Shown: positions 53,081 through 61,689, counted from the stretch's first letter. The stretch: 64,000 nucleotides of DNA from an uncultured Bacteroidia bacterium (GCA_902789245.1 CADAND010000009.1:1-64000); one strand, 5' to 3'. Program-made: numbers and translations. The notes: a model not told the origin generated them from the letters alone.

Positions 53081-54520
53081 TTATTTCGCGGAGACGCTCT
53101 GCTTCACGCGGCAGACGCCTGTGTAGTCGATCGTTCCCTGGTGCTCCAGGTACTCCTGGATCAGCGCCGCTGTGGTGCGGTTGAGCGCGCGGCCCTGGTC
53201 CTTGTGCGGGGAGCTTGCGATGGCGGCCGCGTAGCTGTTCGTCACGACCTTGTAAGTCTTCTTGAGGTCGAATTTCCCGCCGTCAGGCAGGGTGAACTTC
53301 ACGTCCTTGATCTTGCTGGGATCCTTCTTGTCGAAGATGACCTCGCAGTTGACGCCGCTCACCTTGGGGAAGCCGTAGTCGTTGTCGGCGTAGGTGATGG
53401 CGATGAGCATGTCCTTGAATTCCTGGCCGGTAAGCTCCATCTGGACGGTGTCGTTGCCGAACGGGTCGAGGCGCAGCACGTCGCTGACCGTGAACGGGCC
53501 GGCGGGGAGATAGTCGTAGCGGACGCCGCCGGTGTTGGTGAAGGCGATGTCGGAGCCCGTCTCCACGCGCCAGGCGTCGGTCATCATGCAGCCGAGCTCT
53601 TCGTAGCTGGTCATCGGGGCGCTGAGCGTCGCGAGCACGCGCTTGAAGGCGGGGTTGTCGCTGAAGAAGCGCAGCAGCTCGGCCACGGCGGTGTTCTTCT
53701 TGGGATAGCCTTCCACCTTGATGTTCTCGGCCTTGCGGTCGGTGACCTTGCCGTCCTGGACGGTGAGGGTGACGAAGGTGACGTTGTCCAGGCGGTTGGT
53801 GACCTGGGTGATCATCACGCCGTTGTGCACCTCGCCGCCGTCCAGCTGCGTGTGGGAGTGGCCGCCGATGATGATATCGGCCCAGGGCACGTACTGGGAG
53901 AGCTCCACGTCATCGTCGTAGCCGATGTGGGAGAGGATGATGACGACATCATTCTCGTCGCGCAGCCACTTGTACTCCTGGAGGGTCTCCTCGACAGGGG
54001 TGAAGAGGATGTCGGTGCAGTTGTCCGGGTGGGAGTCGGGGTGGCCCTGCTTGCCGACCTGGACGACGCCGACCACGGCGACGCGCACGTCGTCGATCAC
54101 GAATACCTTATAGGGAATGGTGTTGATGCCCCACTTCGGATCCGGATGGATGTTGCAGCAGACGTAGGGGAAGTTGGACAGGTGGGTGACCGTCGCGAGG
54201 CCGGTCTGGCCGCCGTCGAACTCGTGGTTGCCCAGGGTGGAGCAGTCGAAGCCGATCTGGTTCATCAGGGCCACCATCGGGTAGGTCGGGACCTCGTAGA
54301 GGTCGTTCAGCGGCTCGCCGGTGCGGTTGTCGCCCGCGGACATGATGAGCATGTCGGGGTAGAGGGCGCGCAGGCTGTCCACGATGGCGGCCAGCTGCGG
54401 CATATTCTCGATCTTGGCGTGGATGTCGTTGACCGAGAGGATACGGATTTCCTTTTTCTCTGCGAAGGCCGCGGATGAGAGCATCAGGACCGCGGCGATG
54501 GTCAGAATCAGTTTTTTCAT
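53081..54520 (-). CDS. Exported bifunctional metallophosphatase/5'-nucleotidase
   Basis: 479 residues with a signal peptide (ending SAAFAE). Metallophosphatase domain (about 25-250): ILSVNDIHAKIEN, MSAGDNRTGEP, TLGNHEFDGG, IILSHIGYDDD, IIGGHSHTQLDGG, all metal ligands present. The C-terminal 5'-nucleotidase domain (about 290-470) has FTNTGGVRYDYLPAGPFTVSDVLRLDPFGN and MELTGQEF. It dephosphorylates nucleotides in the periplasm, or UDP-sugars. Third gene of a run with trpB2 and a 65-residue protein. Confidence 0.9.
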   Translation of the reverse strand: MKKLILTIAAVLMLSSAAFAEKKEIRILSVNDIHAKIENMPQLAAIVDSLRALYPDMLIMSAGDNRTGEPLNDLYEVPTYPMVALMNQIGFDCSTLGNHEFDGGQTGLATVTHLSNFPYVCCNIHPDPKWGINTIPYKVFVIDDVRVAVVGVVQVGKQGHPDSHPDNCTDILFTPVEETLQEYKWLRDENDVVIILSHIGYDDDVELSQYVPWADIIIGGHSHTQLDGGEVHNGVMITQVTNRLDNVTFVTLTVQDGKVTDRKAENIKVEGYPKKNTAVAELLRFFSDNPAFKRVLATLSAPMTSYEELGCMMTDAWRVETGSDIAFTNTGGVRYDYLPAGPFTVSDVLRLDPFGNDTVQMELTGQEFKDMLIAITYADNDYGFPKVSGVNCEVIFDKKDPSKIKDVKFTLPDGGKFDLKKTYKVVTNSYAAAIASSPHKDQGRALNRTTAALIQEYLEHQGTIDYTGVCRVKQSVSAK

Positions 54521-54521
54521 G

Positions 54522-54719
54522 TTATACCTTGAATTTGATGATTTGTCCTTCGTGCAGCGGGGCGTCCAGGCCGATGTCGTGCCCGTAGGCGTCCTGGATG
54601 CGTCCCTGCTTGAGCAACGTCCGGGGGCGGCGCCGCTGGACGAGGTAGCGCAGCACGGCGTGCTGCGACCTCGCCCCGTCGAAGATGTCGACGACCGTCC
54701 GGTTGACCTGCACCTTCAT
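54522..54719 (-). CDS. Small beta-grasp-like protein (65 aa)
   Basis: 65 residues beginning MKVQVNRTVVDIFDGARSQH. The layout (two N-terminal strands, an acidic-Gly turn FDGA, a helix AVLRYLVQ, a later YGHDIGLDAPLHEGQIIKF) resembles ThiS/MoaD or TGS-like beta-grasp folds. It lacks the C-terminal Gly-Gly needed for sulfur transfer. I do not recognise the family. One base separates it from the metallophosphatase gene and five from trpB2, so it is real if the operon is. Confidence 0.55.
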   Translation of the reverse strand: MKVQVNRTVVDIFDGARSQHAVLRYLVQRRRPRTLLKQGRIQDAYGHDIGLDAPLHEGQIIKFKV

Positions 54720-54724
54720 CCCGC

Positions 54725-56038
54725 TTAGTCGCCGGTGTTGGCGAGGGTGCCGGAGATGTACTGGTCGTAGGCGGTCATGTCCACGAGGCCGTGGCCGGAG
54801 AGGTTGAAGAGGATGGTCTTCGCTTCGCCGGTCTGTTTGCACTTGTTGGCTTCATTGATCGCGGCGGCGATGGCGTGGCAGGACTCCGGGGCGGGGATGA
54901 TGCCTTCCGCGCGGGCGAAGAGCGTGCCGGCGGCGAAGGAGTCCAGCTGGCGGATGTCCGTGGCCTCGATGAGGCCGTCCTTGAGGAGCTGGGAGACGAT
55001 GGCGCCGGCGCCGTGGTAGCGCAGGCCGCCCGCGTGGATGTTGGCCGGGCGGAAGTCGTGGCCCAGGGAGAACATCGGGATGAGCGGGGTCAGGCCCGTC
55101 TCGTCGCCGAAGTCATATTTGAATTCGCCCTTGGTAAGCTTCGGGCAGGAGGCGGGCTCGGCGGCGATGAAGCGCGTCTTCTTGCCGTCCAGCAGGTTGT
55201 GGCGCAGGAACGGGAAGGAGATGCCGCTGAAGTTGGAGCCGCCGCCGAAGCAGCCGATCACGATGTCGGGGTATTCGCCGGCCATGGCCATCTGCTTCTC
55301 GGCCTCGAGGCCGATGACGGTCTGGTGCAGGCAGACGTGGCTGAGCACGGAGCCCAGCAGGTACTTGCAGTTCGGGGTGCTCATGGCGAGCTCGACCGCC
55401 TCGGAGATGGCGGTGCCCAGGGATCCCTGGTGGTTCGGGTCGGCGGTGAGGATGTCCTTGCCGGCGCGCGTGGACATCGACGGCGACGGGGTCACGAGCG
55501 CGTCGAAGACCTGCATGATGCTGCGGCGGTAGGGCTTCTGCTCATAGCTGATCTTGACCTGGTAGACGGCGCAGTCCAGGCCGTAGAGCTTGGCCGCATA
55601 GGAGAGGGCCGCGCCCCACTGGCCGGCGCCCGTCTCCGTGGTCACGTTGGTCACGCCCTGCTGCTTGCAGTAGTAGGCCTGCGGGATGGCGGAGTTGAGT
55701 TTGTGGGAGCCGAGCGGGTTCACGCTCTCGTTCTTGAAATAGATGTGGGCCGGGGTGCCGAGGGCCTCCTCGAGGCCGTAGGCGCGCACGAGCGGAGTGC
55801 AGCGGTAGTAGGCGTACTTCTCGCGCACGTCCTCGGGGATGTCGATCCAGCGGTCAGTCTGGTTGACCTCCTGGTTGGCGCATTCCTGCGCAAAGAGGGG
55901 ATAGAGGTCTTCGGCCTTGATGGGCTGCTTGGTGCCCGGGTGGATCATCGGCTGCGGCTTGTTGACCATGTCAGCCTGGATGTTGTACCATTGGGTGGGA
56001 ATCTCGGACTCCGGGAGAATGAATCTCTTCTGTTTCAT
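54725..56038 (-). CDS. trpB: Tryptophan synthase beta chain, TrpB2 type
   Basis: 437 residues. PLP Lys in GSHKLNSAIPQAYYCK, substrate loop TTETGAGQWGAALSYAA, and phosphate-cup GCFGGGSNFSG. The long N-terminal extension (IPTQWYNIQADM..) and the RCTPLVRAYGLEEALGTPAHIYFKNES segment are those of TrpB2 rather than TrpB1. TrpB2 enzymes make tryptophan from indole and serine without TrpA and often salvage indole. No trpA or other trp gene is near. Heads the run trpB-small protein-metallophosphatase. Confidence 0.88.
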   Translation of the reverse strand: MKQKRFILPESEIPTQWYNIQADMVNKPQPMIHPGTKQPIKAEDLYPLFAQECANQEVNQTDRWIDIPEDVREKYAYYRCTPLVRAYGLEEALGTPAHIYFKNESVNPLGSHKLNSAIPQAYYCKQQGVTNVTTETGAGQWGAALSYAAKLYGLDCAVYQVKISYEQKPYRRSIMQVFDALVTPSPSMSTRAGKDILTADPNHQGSLGTAISEAVELAMSTPNCKYLLGSVLSHVCLHQTVIGLEAEKQMAMAGEYPDIVIGCFGGGSNFSGISFPFLRHNLLDGKKTRFIAAEPASCPKLTKGEFKYDFGDETGLTPLIPMFSLGHDFRPANIHAGGLRYHGAGAIVSQLLKDGLIEATDIRQLDSFAAGTLFARAEGIIPAPESCHAIAAAINEANKCKQTGEAKTILFNLSGHGLVDMTAYDQYISGTLANTGD

Positions 56039-56053
56039 GACGGGTTATGGCGT

Positions 56054-57091
56054 TTATAAATTGAATTCGATGAAGCCTCCCAGCTCGTCGACCGCGCTCT
56101 CGGGCGTGGCCCAGCTGGTGCAGAAGCGCACGGCGGTGTGGCCCTCGTCCACGATCTGCCAGCGCTCGAAGCCGAAGTTCTCTTCCAGGCGGGGCAGGAG
56201 GTCGTTGGGGACGATGGGGAAGACCTGGTTGGTGGTGTTCTCCACGAGGAAGGGGATGCGCTTGCGCTGGAAGGCGGCGCGGACGCGGTCGGCCATGCGG
56301 TCGGCGTGGCGCGCGAGCTTGAAGTAGAGCCCCTCGTTCATCAGCGTCTCGAACTGGATGCCGAGCAGGCGGCCCTTGGCGAGCATGCCGCCGTTCTGCT
56401 TGATGAAGTAGCGGAAGTCCTCGGACAGGCGCGTGTCGGAGAAGACGACGGCTTCGCCGAACAGGGCCCCCTGCTTCGTGCCGCCGATGTAGAAGACGTC
56501 GCACAGGCGGGGCAGATCCTTGGGAAGGACGTCGCAGCCGGAGGCCTCCAGGCCGTAGCCGAGGCGGGCGCCGTCGATGAAGAGGGGGATCTCCCAGTCC
56601 TGGCAGACCTGGTGCAGCTCTTCGAGCTCCTGCCTGGTGTAGATGGTCCCGAGCTCCGTCGGGAAGGAGATATAGACCATGCCCGGCTGGGCCATGTGCT
56701 CGCGGCTGAAGTCGCTGTGGTGCGCCTGGAGCGCTGCCCGCACCTGCGCCGCGCTGATCTTGCCCGCGGGCGAGGGGAGGGCGAGCGCCTTGTGGCCGCT
56801 GTGCTCCACGGCCCCGGTCTCGTGGACGTTGATGTGGGCGCTCTCCGCGCAGAGCACGCCCTGGTGCGGGCGGAGGAGGGCGGAGATGACCGTGACGTTG
56901 GTCTGCGTGCCGCCTACCAGGAAGTGGATGTCTGCGTCGGGGCAGTCAAAGACATAACGGATCCGCCGGGCGGCCTCCGTGCAGTGCGGATCCTCGCCGT
57001 AGCCCAGGGTCTGCTCCAGGTTCGTGGCCTGCAGCGCCTCCAGGATCTGCGGACAGCATCCTTCCAGATAATCGCTTTCGAAATGGAACAT
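56054..57091 (-). CDS. Low-specificity L-threonine aldolase family, PLP-dependent
   Basis: 345 residues from the Met at 57091 (a Met four codons earlier, 57103, is possible). Fold-type I PLP enzyme with HFLVGGTQTNVTVISALL, ESAHINVHETGAVE, FPTELGTIYT, IPLFIDGARLGYGL, and the PLP Lys in DVFYIGGTKQGALFGEA. Cleaves L-threonine (or allo-threonine) to glycine and acetaldehyde; related branches act on other beta-hydroxy amino acids. Only 15 bp separates it from trpB2, so co-transcription is likely. A TACCTTGC box lies on the minus strand about 30 bp upstream (57121-57128). Confidence 0.83.
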   Translation of the reverse strand: MFHFESDYLEGCCPQILEALQATNLEQTLGYGEDPHCTEAARRIRYVFDCPDADIHFLVGGTQTNVTVISALLRPHQGVLCAESAHINVHETGAVEHSGHKALALPSPAGKISAAQVRAALQAHHSDFSREHMAQPGMVYISFPTELGTIYTRQELEELHQVCQDWEIPLFIDGARLGYGLEASGCDVLPKDLPRLCDVFYIGGTKQGALFGEAVVFSDTRLSEDFRYFIKQNGGMLAKGRLLGIQFETLMNEGLYFKLARHADRMADRVRAAFQRKRIPFLVENTTNQVFPIVPNDLLPRLEENFGFERWQIVDEGHTAVRFCTSWATPESAVDELGGFIEFNL

Positions 57092-57141
57092 ATACGCTAC
57101 CAACTAGTCGGTTTCCGTTCTGCAAGGTAAGAAAAAAATCC

Positions 57142-57172
57142 TTTGGATATACCTGTGGAATGATTATTTTTG
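57142..57172 (+). promoter_or_regulatory. Consensus promoter upstream of ybaK
   Basis: TTTG (57142-57145), 19 bp, TATTTTTG (57165-57172): exact match. It leaves a leader of about 140 nt. Confidence 0.75.
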
Positions 57173-57193
57173 TGACAATCGCGACGGAAACGA

Positions 57194-57229
57194 AAAGGGC
57201 CGCGATTCACATCGCAGCCCTTTCGCAAT
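57194..57229 (+). promoter_or_regulatory. Leader hairpin upstream of ybaK
   Basis: AAAGGGC..GCGAT pairs with ATCGC..GCCCTTT around a TCAC loop, about 20 nt after the predicted start. It is followed by TTCTAACCAAAATTATTAAC, similar to the segment after the first hairpin of the small RNA at 13510-13638. No T run, so it is more likely a structured leader than a terminator. Confidence 0.45.
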
Positions 57230-57250
57230 TCTAACCAAAATTATTAACCA

Positions 57251-57322
57251 ATGAAAATCTATTCGACCATACTGATAACAAGCACCGTGCCAAAACATAA
57301 AATTGATAATAAAAAATGTTAA
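57251..57322 (+). CDS. Possible 23-codon leader peptide overlapping ybaK
   Basis: ATG at 57251 opens a frame MKIYSTILITSTVPKHKIDN.. that ends TGT TAA, overlapping the ybaK ATG by seven bases. It lies downstream of a consensus promoter and hairpin, so translational coupling is possible. Short and AT-rich; it may be chance. Confidence 0.25.
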   Translation: MKIYSTILITSTVPKHKIDNKKC

Positions 57323-57780
57323 AAACGAACGCAGCCCGCTTGCTGGACGCCGCCGGAATCCAGTATGAATTAATCCCTTACGAGTACACGGAGGAGGACC
57401 TGAGCGCGCAGCATGTGGCTGCGGAGCTGGGGGAGGACATCGACCGGGTGTTCAAGACCCTGGTGCTGCGCGGGGACCGCACGGGCTTTTTCGTGTGCGT
57501 GATTCCGGGCGACTTCGAAGTGGACCTCAAGGTCGCCGCCCGGATCTCCGGTAACAAGAGTTGCGAGATGCTGCACCTGAAGGAGCTGCTCCCGACCACG
57601 GGCTACATCCGCGGCGGCTGTTCGCCCATCGGAATGAAGAAGGCGTTTCCCACGTACATACACGAATCCGCGCTGCTCTACGACTTCATCTACATCAGTG
57701 CAGGGCAGCGCGGACTCCAGTTCAAGATCGCTCCGCAGGATCTATTCGATTTCGTTGGCGCCGAGGTCTATCCCATCTGA
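57316..57780 (+). CDS. YbaK/EbsC-family aminoacyl-tRNA deacylase
   Basis: 154 residues, single YbaK fold. Motifs are YEYTEEDLSAQHVAAELG, DRVFKTLVLRGD with the conserved Lys, FVCVIPGDFEVDLKVAARISGNKSCEML and GYIRGGCSPIGMKK. The pattern is closest to YbaK, which hydrolyses Cys-tRNA(Pro) formed by ProRS. Its last 39 bp overlap the 3' end of the convergent GH43 gene, so both reading frames share DNA there. Confidence 0.88.
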   Translation: MLKTNAARLLDAAGIQYELIPYEYTEEDLSAQHVAAELGEDIDRVFKTLVLRGDRTGFFVCVIPGDFEVDLKVAARISGNKSCEMLHLKELLPTTGYIRGGCSPIGMKKAFPTYIHESALLYDFIYISAGQRGLQFKIAPQDLFDFVGAEVYPI

Positions 57781-59121
57781 GCTCAGGGCCTCGTACGAGA
57801 AGCTGACCAGCTTCGCCTCGCCCGTGAGCAGGTAGCCGGGGCGCAGGGCGAAGAAGCCGTTGTAGTTGTTGTGGTGCATGGCTGACACGTCGATGCCTTC
57901 GGCCACGGCCTCCCATTCGCCGTCGGCGGCCATCCGCCAGGTGCTGACGGTGTTGCGCTCGTTGCGGATGCGCAGGGAGCAGTCCGTCCCGGTGGCGTTG
58001 ACGCCCAGGTTGGCGGCTTCGTTGTAGAAGAGATAGAGCGCGGCCTGGCTGCCTTCCGGCACCTCGAAGGTGGCCGAGATCTCGTAGGCGTCGTCCACGG
58101 CGGTCATGAGGTAGAGCTCGCCGCCCCCGAAGCCCGGCTGCCACTTCGACCAGAGGAGTGGATTCTCGGTGGCGCGCAGGGGGCTGTAGTCGCCCTGCAG
58201 GCCGTCCTGCTCCCACTTTGCGCCGTCCTTCTCCGCCAGCACGGGCCAGCCGTCCCGGGTCCACTCGACGCTCTCGATGATGGTGCTGCGGCCCAGGGTG
58301 TGGAAGCCGTTGCGGTAGGCGTGATAGACGACGTACCAGTTGCCGGCGGCGTCGTCGATCAGCGTGCCGTGGCCCTTGGACCACCAGGCCTCGTCGGCGC
58401 TGTAGGTGTGGACCATCGGGTTGTACGGGCTGTTCTCCCACGGGCCGAGCGCGCTCTTGCTGCGCGCCACGACCACCATGTGGCTCGTGACGGGACCGGC
58501 GGTGCCGCCCTCGGCGCTGACGAGGTAGTAGTAGTCGCCGCGCTTGAAGAGCTTCGGGGACTCCAGCCACATGCCCTCGGTCTCCCATTCTGCGGGGAAC
58601 TCCCAGCCGTCATAGACCTTCTGCGGGCGTCCCGCCGCGGCCAGTCCGTCCGGGGTCAGGGGCGTGACCCAGCCGTTGTTCGTATAGAGGTAGCGCTGCC
58701 CGTCCTCGGCCACGACGTGGCCCGGGTCGATGCCGCCCACGTCCAGCTTGACCGGAGCGCTCCAGGGGCCTTCCGGGCGGTCGGCCGTGACGACGTAGTT
58801 CTCGCCGCGGCTGGTCGGGTAGTAGATGTAGAATTTGTCACCGACCTTGCAGATGTCGGGGGCGAAGATGGAGTAGTCACCGTCCTCGACGGCGCGCGCG
58901 ACGGGCGTCCAGTGGACCAGGTCCGTGGAGTGCCAGACGAGCAGGGCGGGGAAGTAGGTGAAGGACGAGTGCGTGATGTAGAAGTCGTTCCCGTCGCGCA
59001 GGATGCTCGGGTCCGGGTAGTCGCCCGGGAAGATGCAGGTCTTGAGCGGCGCCGCCTTGGGAGCGCAGCCGGCCAGGACGGCGATCGCCGCCAGGGCCGT
59101 GAGGAGGGTACGAGTTTTCAT
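57742..59121 (-). CDS. Glycoside hydrolase family 43 lipoprotein (xylosidase/arabinosidase type)
   Basis: 459 residues from the ATG at 59121. Lipobox VLAGC, then a five-bladed GH43 propeller (about 30-310): PGDYPDPSILRDGNDFYITHSSF with the general-base Asp, YSIFAPDICKVGDKFYIYYP, a middle Asp region DVGGIDPGHVVAEDG, and EGMWLESPKLFKRGDYYYL with the probable acid Glu. A C-terminal beta sandwich (about 320-455) follows. GH43 enzymes trim arabinose or xylose side units from plant hemicelluloses. The 3' end overlaps ybaK antisense by 39 bp. Confidence 0.87.
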   Translation of the reverse strand: MKTRTLLTALAAIAVLAGCAPKAAPLKTCIFPGDYPDPSILRDGNDFYITHSSFTYFPALLVWHSTDLVHWTPVARAVEDGDYSIFAPDICKVGDKFYIYYPTSRGENYVVTADRPEGPWSAPVKLDVGGIDPGHVVAEDGQRYLYTNNGWVTPLTPDGLAAAGRPQKVYDGWEFPAEWETEGMWLESPKLFKRGDYYYLVSAEGGTAGPVTSHMVVVARSKSALGPWENSPYNPMVHTYSADEAWWSKGHGTLIDDAAGNWYVVYHAYRNGFHTLGRSTIIESVEWTRDGWPVLAEKDGAKWEQDGLQGDYSPLRATENPLLWSKWQPGFGGGELYLMTAVDDAYEISATFEVPEGSQAALYLFYNEAANLGVNATGTDCSLRIRNERNTVSTWRMAADGEWEAVAEGIDVSAMHHNNYNGFFALRPGYLLTGEAKLVSFSYEALSSDGIDLGANEIE

Positions 59122-59147
59122 CTCGGTCAATAAATTTTGTGCGAGAA

Positions 59148-59155
59148 CAAAGATA
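59148..59155 (-). promoter_or_regulatory. -7 element of the GH43 promoter
   Basis: TATCTTTG on the minus strand, 26 bp before the GH43 ATG. Confidence 0.5.
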
Positions 59156-59174
59156 CTGTTTTTTCAGGACTTGC

Positions 59175-59720
59175 TTACTCCCAGCTGCCGCTGGTGGCGG
59201 TGCCGTCGGCGGCGAAGTTGAAGAGATACTTCATGATGGGTTTGTCCTGATACCTTTCGGCATAGGCGGGAACCTTTTCATACTTCATGCTGGAGCCGCC
59301 TTCCACAGTGGAAATGCCCCCTTTCCCTATTTTTTCGCCGCTCTTGTTGATGCAATCGTATTGGTAGCCGCAGAGGTGCTTTGCGTTGAATACTCCTTCT
59401 TTGGAAGGATCGAAACCGCTCTTCAGCTTGATGTTCACGCGGGCGCCCAGGGTGGCGGGCAGTTGGTTGGATTTCACGGTCTTGGTCCACGTTTTCGAAG
59501 TCATGGCCTCGGACTTCACGGCCCCGGTGGCGTCGTAGTACTCCACGGTCAGGTCGAATGCGTTGAGGAGGTCGTCGGAGACTTCAAATGAGTAGTCCAT
59601 CACGGCGGCGACGGGGGTGGTGTCCGGTCCCACGGGCTGGTCGGGATTATTCTTGTTGCAGGAGGTGAACAGGGAGGCGCAGCAAAGGACGGCTGCGAGC
59701 GTCATCAGAAATTGTTTCAT
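59175..59720 (-). CDS. Uncharacterised lipoprotein (181 aa)
   Basis: Signal peptide with lipobox FTSC and a +2 Asn, followed by a Pro/Asp-rich linker (NKNNPDQPVGPDTTP). The rest is beta-rich (VMDYSFEVSDDLLNAFDLTVEYYDATG.., ARVNIKLKSGFDPS) and ends NFAADGTATSGSWE. No family recognised. Follows the NUDIX gene by 10 bp on the same strand. Confidence 0.6.
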   Translation of the reverse strand: MKQFLMTLAAVLCCASLFTSCNKNNPDQPVGPDTTPVAAVMDYSFEVSDDLLNAFDLTVEYYDATGAVKSEAMTSKTWTKTVKSNQLPATLGARVNIKLKSGFDPSKEGVFNAKHLCGYQYDCINKSGEKIGKGGISTVEGGSSMKYEKVPAYAERYQDKPIMKYLFNFAADGTATSGSWE

Positions 59721-59730
59721 TGTCTTATGA

Positions 59731-60153
59731 TTAGTGTTGATTTTTATTGGTTGTCGAGTTCGTCTTGTTCAGTTCCCGCTCGATGAGGGGGAGGAGCCCC
59801 TCGTCGGCCGGGAGCCAGCGGACGGAGCGGAGCGTTCCGGCGGAGAGCCAGCGGGCGGCTTCGTGCTCGTTGAGGTGCAGGGCTTCGCCGAGCAGCGAGC
59901 ACAGGTAGCAGTGCATCGTGAGGTGGAACTGCGGATAATCGTAATCCACCGTGTGCAGGAAGGCGTCCACGCGGATTTCGGCCGAGAGCTCCTCCCGGAT
60001 CTCCCGGACCAGCGCCGCCTCCGGCGTCTCGCCGGGCTCCATCTTCCCGCCCGGGAATTCCCACCAGTCCTTCCAGTCGCCATAGCCCCGCTGGGTGGCA
60101 AAGATCTTGTCCCCCTTCCGGATAATGGCCGCTACGACTTCGATGGTTTTCAT
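59731..60153 (-). CDS. NUDIX (MutT-like) nucleoside triphosphate pyrophosphohydrolase
   Basis: 140 residues from the Met at 60153. The Nudix box GGKMEPGETPEAALVREIRE continues EL with the REIREEL core intact; upstream FATQRGYGDWKDWWEFPGG is typical of the MutT/CTP-pyrophosphohydrolase branch. It probably clears oxidised or non-canonical nucleotides. The longer upstream frame runs into the promoter TATCTTTG at 60172-60179 and is rejected. Confidence 0.87.
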   Translation of the reverse strand: MKTIEVVAAIIRKGDKIFATQRGYGDWKDWWEFPGGKMEPGETPEAALVREIREELSAEIRVDAFLHTVDYDYPQFHLTMHCYLCSLLGEALHLNEHEAARWLSAGTLRSVRWLPADEGLLPLIERELNKTNSTTNKNQH

Positions 60154-60171
60154 GTTGCTCGGAGTGCAGGG

Positions 60172-60209
60172 CAAAGATAGCGAAAATTCAAAAAATCGCC
60201 GTAAATTTG
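60172..60209. promoter_or_regulatory. Divergent -7 elements for the NUDIX and lpd genes
   Basis: TATCTTTG on the minus strand (60172-60179) and TAAATTTG on the plus strand (60202-60209) face apart across 22 bp, so the two polymerases would compete. Confidence 0.6.
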
Positions 60210-60233
60210 CGGAAGACCACAAAGCCTTTTTTT

Positions 60234-61610
60234 ATGCACGATTTAGCCATTATCGGAGGCGGTCCCGGCGGGTACGTTGCCGCGGGGCGTGCCGGCGAGT
60301 CCGGACTGTCCGTCGTCCTGTTCGAGAAGAATAACCTGGGGGGCGTCTGCCTCAATGAGGGGTGCATCCCCACCAAGACGCTGCTGTACAGCGCGAAAGT
60401 GTTCGACTACGCGCAGCATGCCGACCGCTATGGCGTGAGCGTGGAGGCCCCGGCCGTCGATTTCGGCGCCGTCTTTAAGCGCAAGGAGAAGGTGGTCCGC
60501 AAGCTCGTCGCCGGCGTGAAGGCGCAGATGAAGGCGGCGGGCGTGGAGGTGGTCGCCGCCGGGGCGCAGATCCGCGGCCGCAGCGGGGAGGGATTTGCCG
60601 TCGAGGCCGACGGGCAGGAATACATCGCCCGCAAGCTGCTGATCTGCAGTGGCTCCGAGGCGGTCGTGCCGCCCATCCCCGGCCTGCGCGAGAGCGCGGC
60701 CGTCGTGACCAACCGCGAGATCCTCGCGCTCGAGGAGCAGCCCGCGGAGCTGGTCGTCATCGGCGGCGGCGTGATCGGAATGGAATTCGCCAGCTTCTTC
60801 AACTCCATCGGCACGAAGGTGACGGTGGTGGAGATGCTCCCGAAGATCCTCGGTCCGATGGACGACGAGATCAGCGCGATGCTGCAGGCCCAGTACGCCA
60901 AGAAGGGCGTGGACTTCCAGCTGGGCTGCAAGGTCGTCTCCGTCGAGGGCGACGTAGTTGTCTATGAAAATCCGGCCGGGGAGACCTGCCGCGTGCGCGG
61001 GGACAGGATCCTCGTGTCCGTGGGGCGCCGGGCGAAGCTGGACGGCTTCGGCCTGGAGAGCCTGGGCGTGGAACTGGCCCTGAATCCAGCTGGCCGGGCG
61101 TATGGTATCAAGGTGGACGAGCACATGCGCACGAGCGTGCCCGGCGTGTATGCCGCCGGTGACGTCACGGGCTTCTCGCTGCTGGCCCACACCGCGTCCC
61201 GCGAGGGCGAGGTGGCCGTGAACGACATCCTCGGGCGTGCCGACCGGATGCGCTACGATGCCATCCCGGGCGTGGTCTATACCAATCCGGAAGTGGCCGG
61301 GGTGGGACTGACGGAGGCCGAGGCGGCGGCCAGGGGCCTGGACGTGCTCGTCCAGAAGCTCCCGATGGCCTTCTCCGGCCGCTTCGTGGCCGAGAACGAG
61401 CGGGGCGAAGGCGTCTGCAAGGTCCTGGTGGACAGGGCTTCCCGCACGGTACTGGGCGTCCACATGCTGGGCAACCCCTGCTCCGAACTGATCCACGGCG
61501 CGTGCCTGGCCATCGAGCACGGACTGACCGTCGGGCAGCTGCAGGAAACGGTCTTCCCGCACCCGACCGTGTCGGAAATCCTGAAGGAGACCGTCAGCCG
61601 GATGGGATAG
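60234..61610 (+). CDS. lpdA: Dihydrolipoyl dehydrogenase
   Basis: 458 residues. FAD fold (DLAIIGGGPGGYVAAGRAG), redox disulfide in GGVCLNEGCIPTKTLL, NAD fold (ELVVIGGGVIGMEFASFFNSIG), second FAD segment (VPGVYAAGDVTGFSLLAHTASREG) and the dimer-interface active site FPHPTVSEILKE. E3 subunit of 2-oxoacid dehydrogenase or glycine cleavage complexes; no E1/E2 gene is adjacent. The ATG at 60234 is chosen because the earlier TTG-type start falls in the promoter. Confidence 0.93.
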   Translation: MHDLAIIGGGPGGYVAAGRAGESGLSVVLFEKNNLGGVCLNEGCIPTKTLLYSAKVFDYAQHADRYGVSVEAPAVDFGAVFKRKEKVVRKLVAGVKAQMKAAGVEVVAAGAQIRGRSGEGFAVEADGQEYIARKLLICSGSEAVVPPIPGLRESAAVVTNREILALEEQPAELVVIGGGVIGMEFASFFNSIGTKVTVVEMLPKILGPMDDEISAMLQAQYAKKGVDFQLGCKVVSVEGDVVVYENPAGETCRVRGDRILVSVGRRAKLDGFGLESLGVELALNPAGRAYGIKVDEHMRTSVPGVYAAGDVTGFSLLAHTASREGEVAVNDILGRADRMRYDAIPGVVYTNPEVAGVGLTEAEAAARGLDVLVQKLPMAFSGRFVAENERGEGVCKVLVDRASRTVLGVHMLGNPCSELIHGACLAIEHGLTVGQLQETVFPHPTVSEILKETVSRMG

Positions 61611-61681
61611 CTTTTGCACGCTTTTGAACAAACAGAACATTTTATGGACGGCAGGATGTAAAAATATTCTGCCCGAATGCC

Positions 61682-61689
61682 TATTTTTG
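61682..61689 (+). promoter_or_regulatory. -7 element of the GH3 promoter
   Basis: TATTTTTG, 32 bp before the ATG at 61722. No clear -33. Confidence 0.5.
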
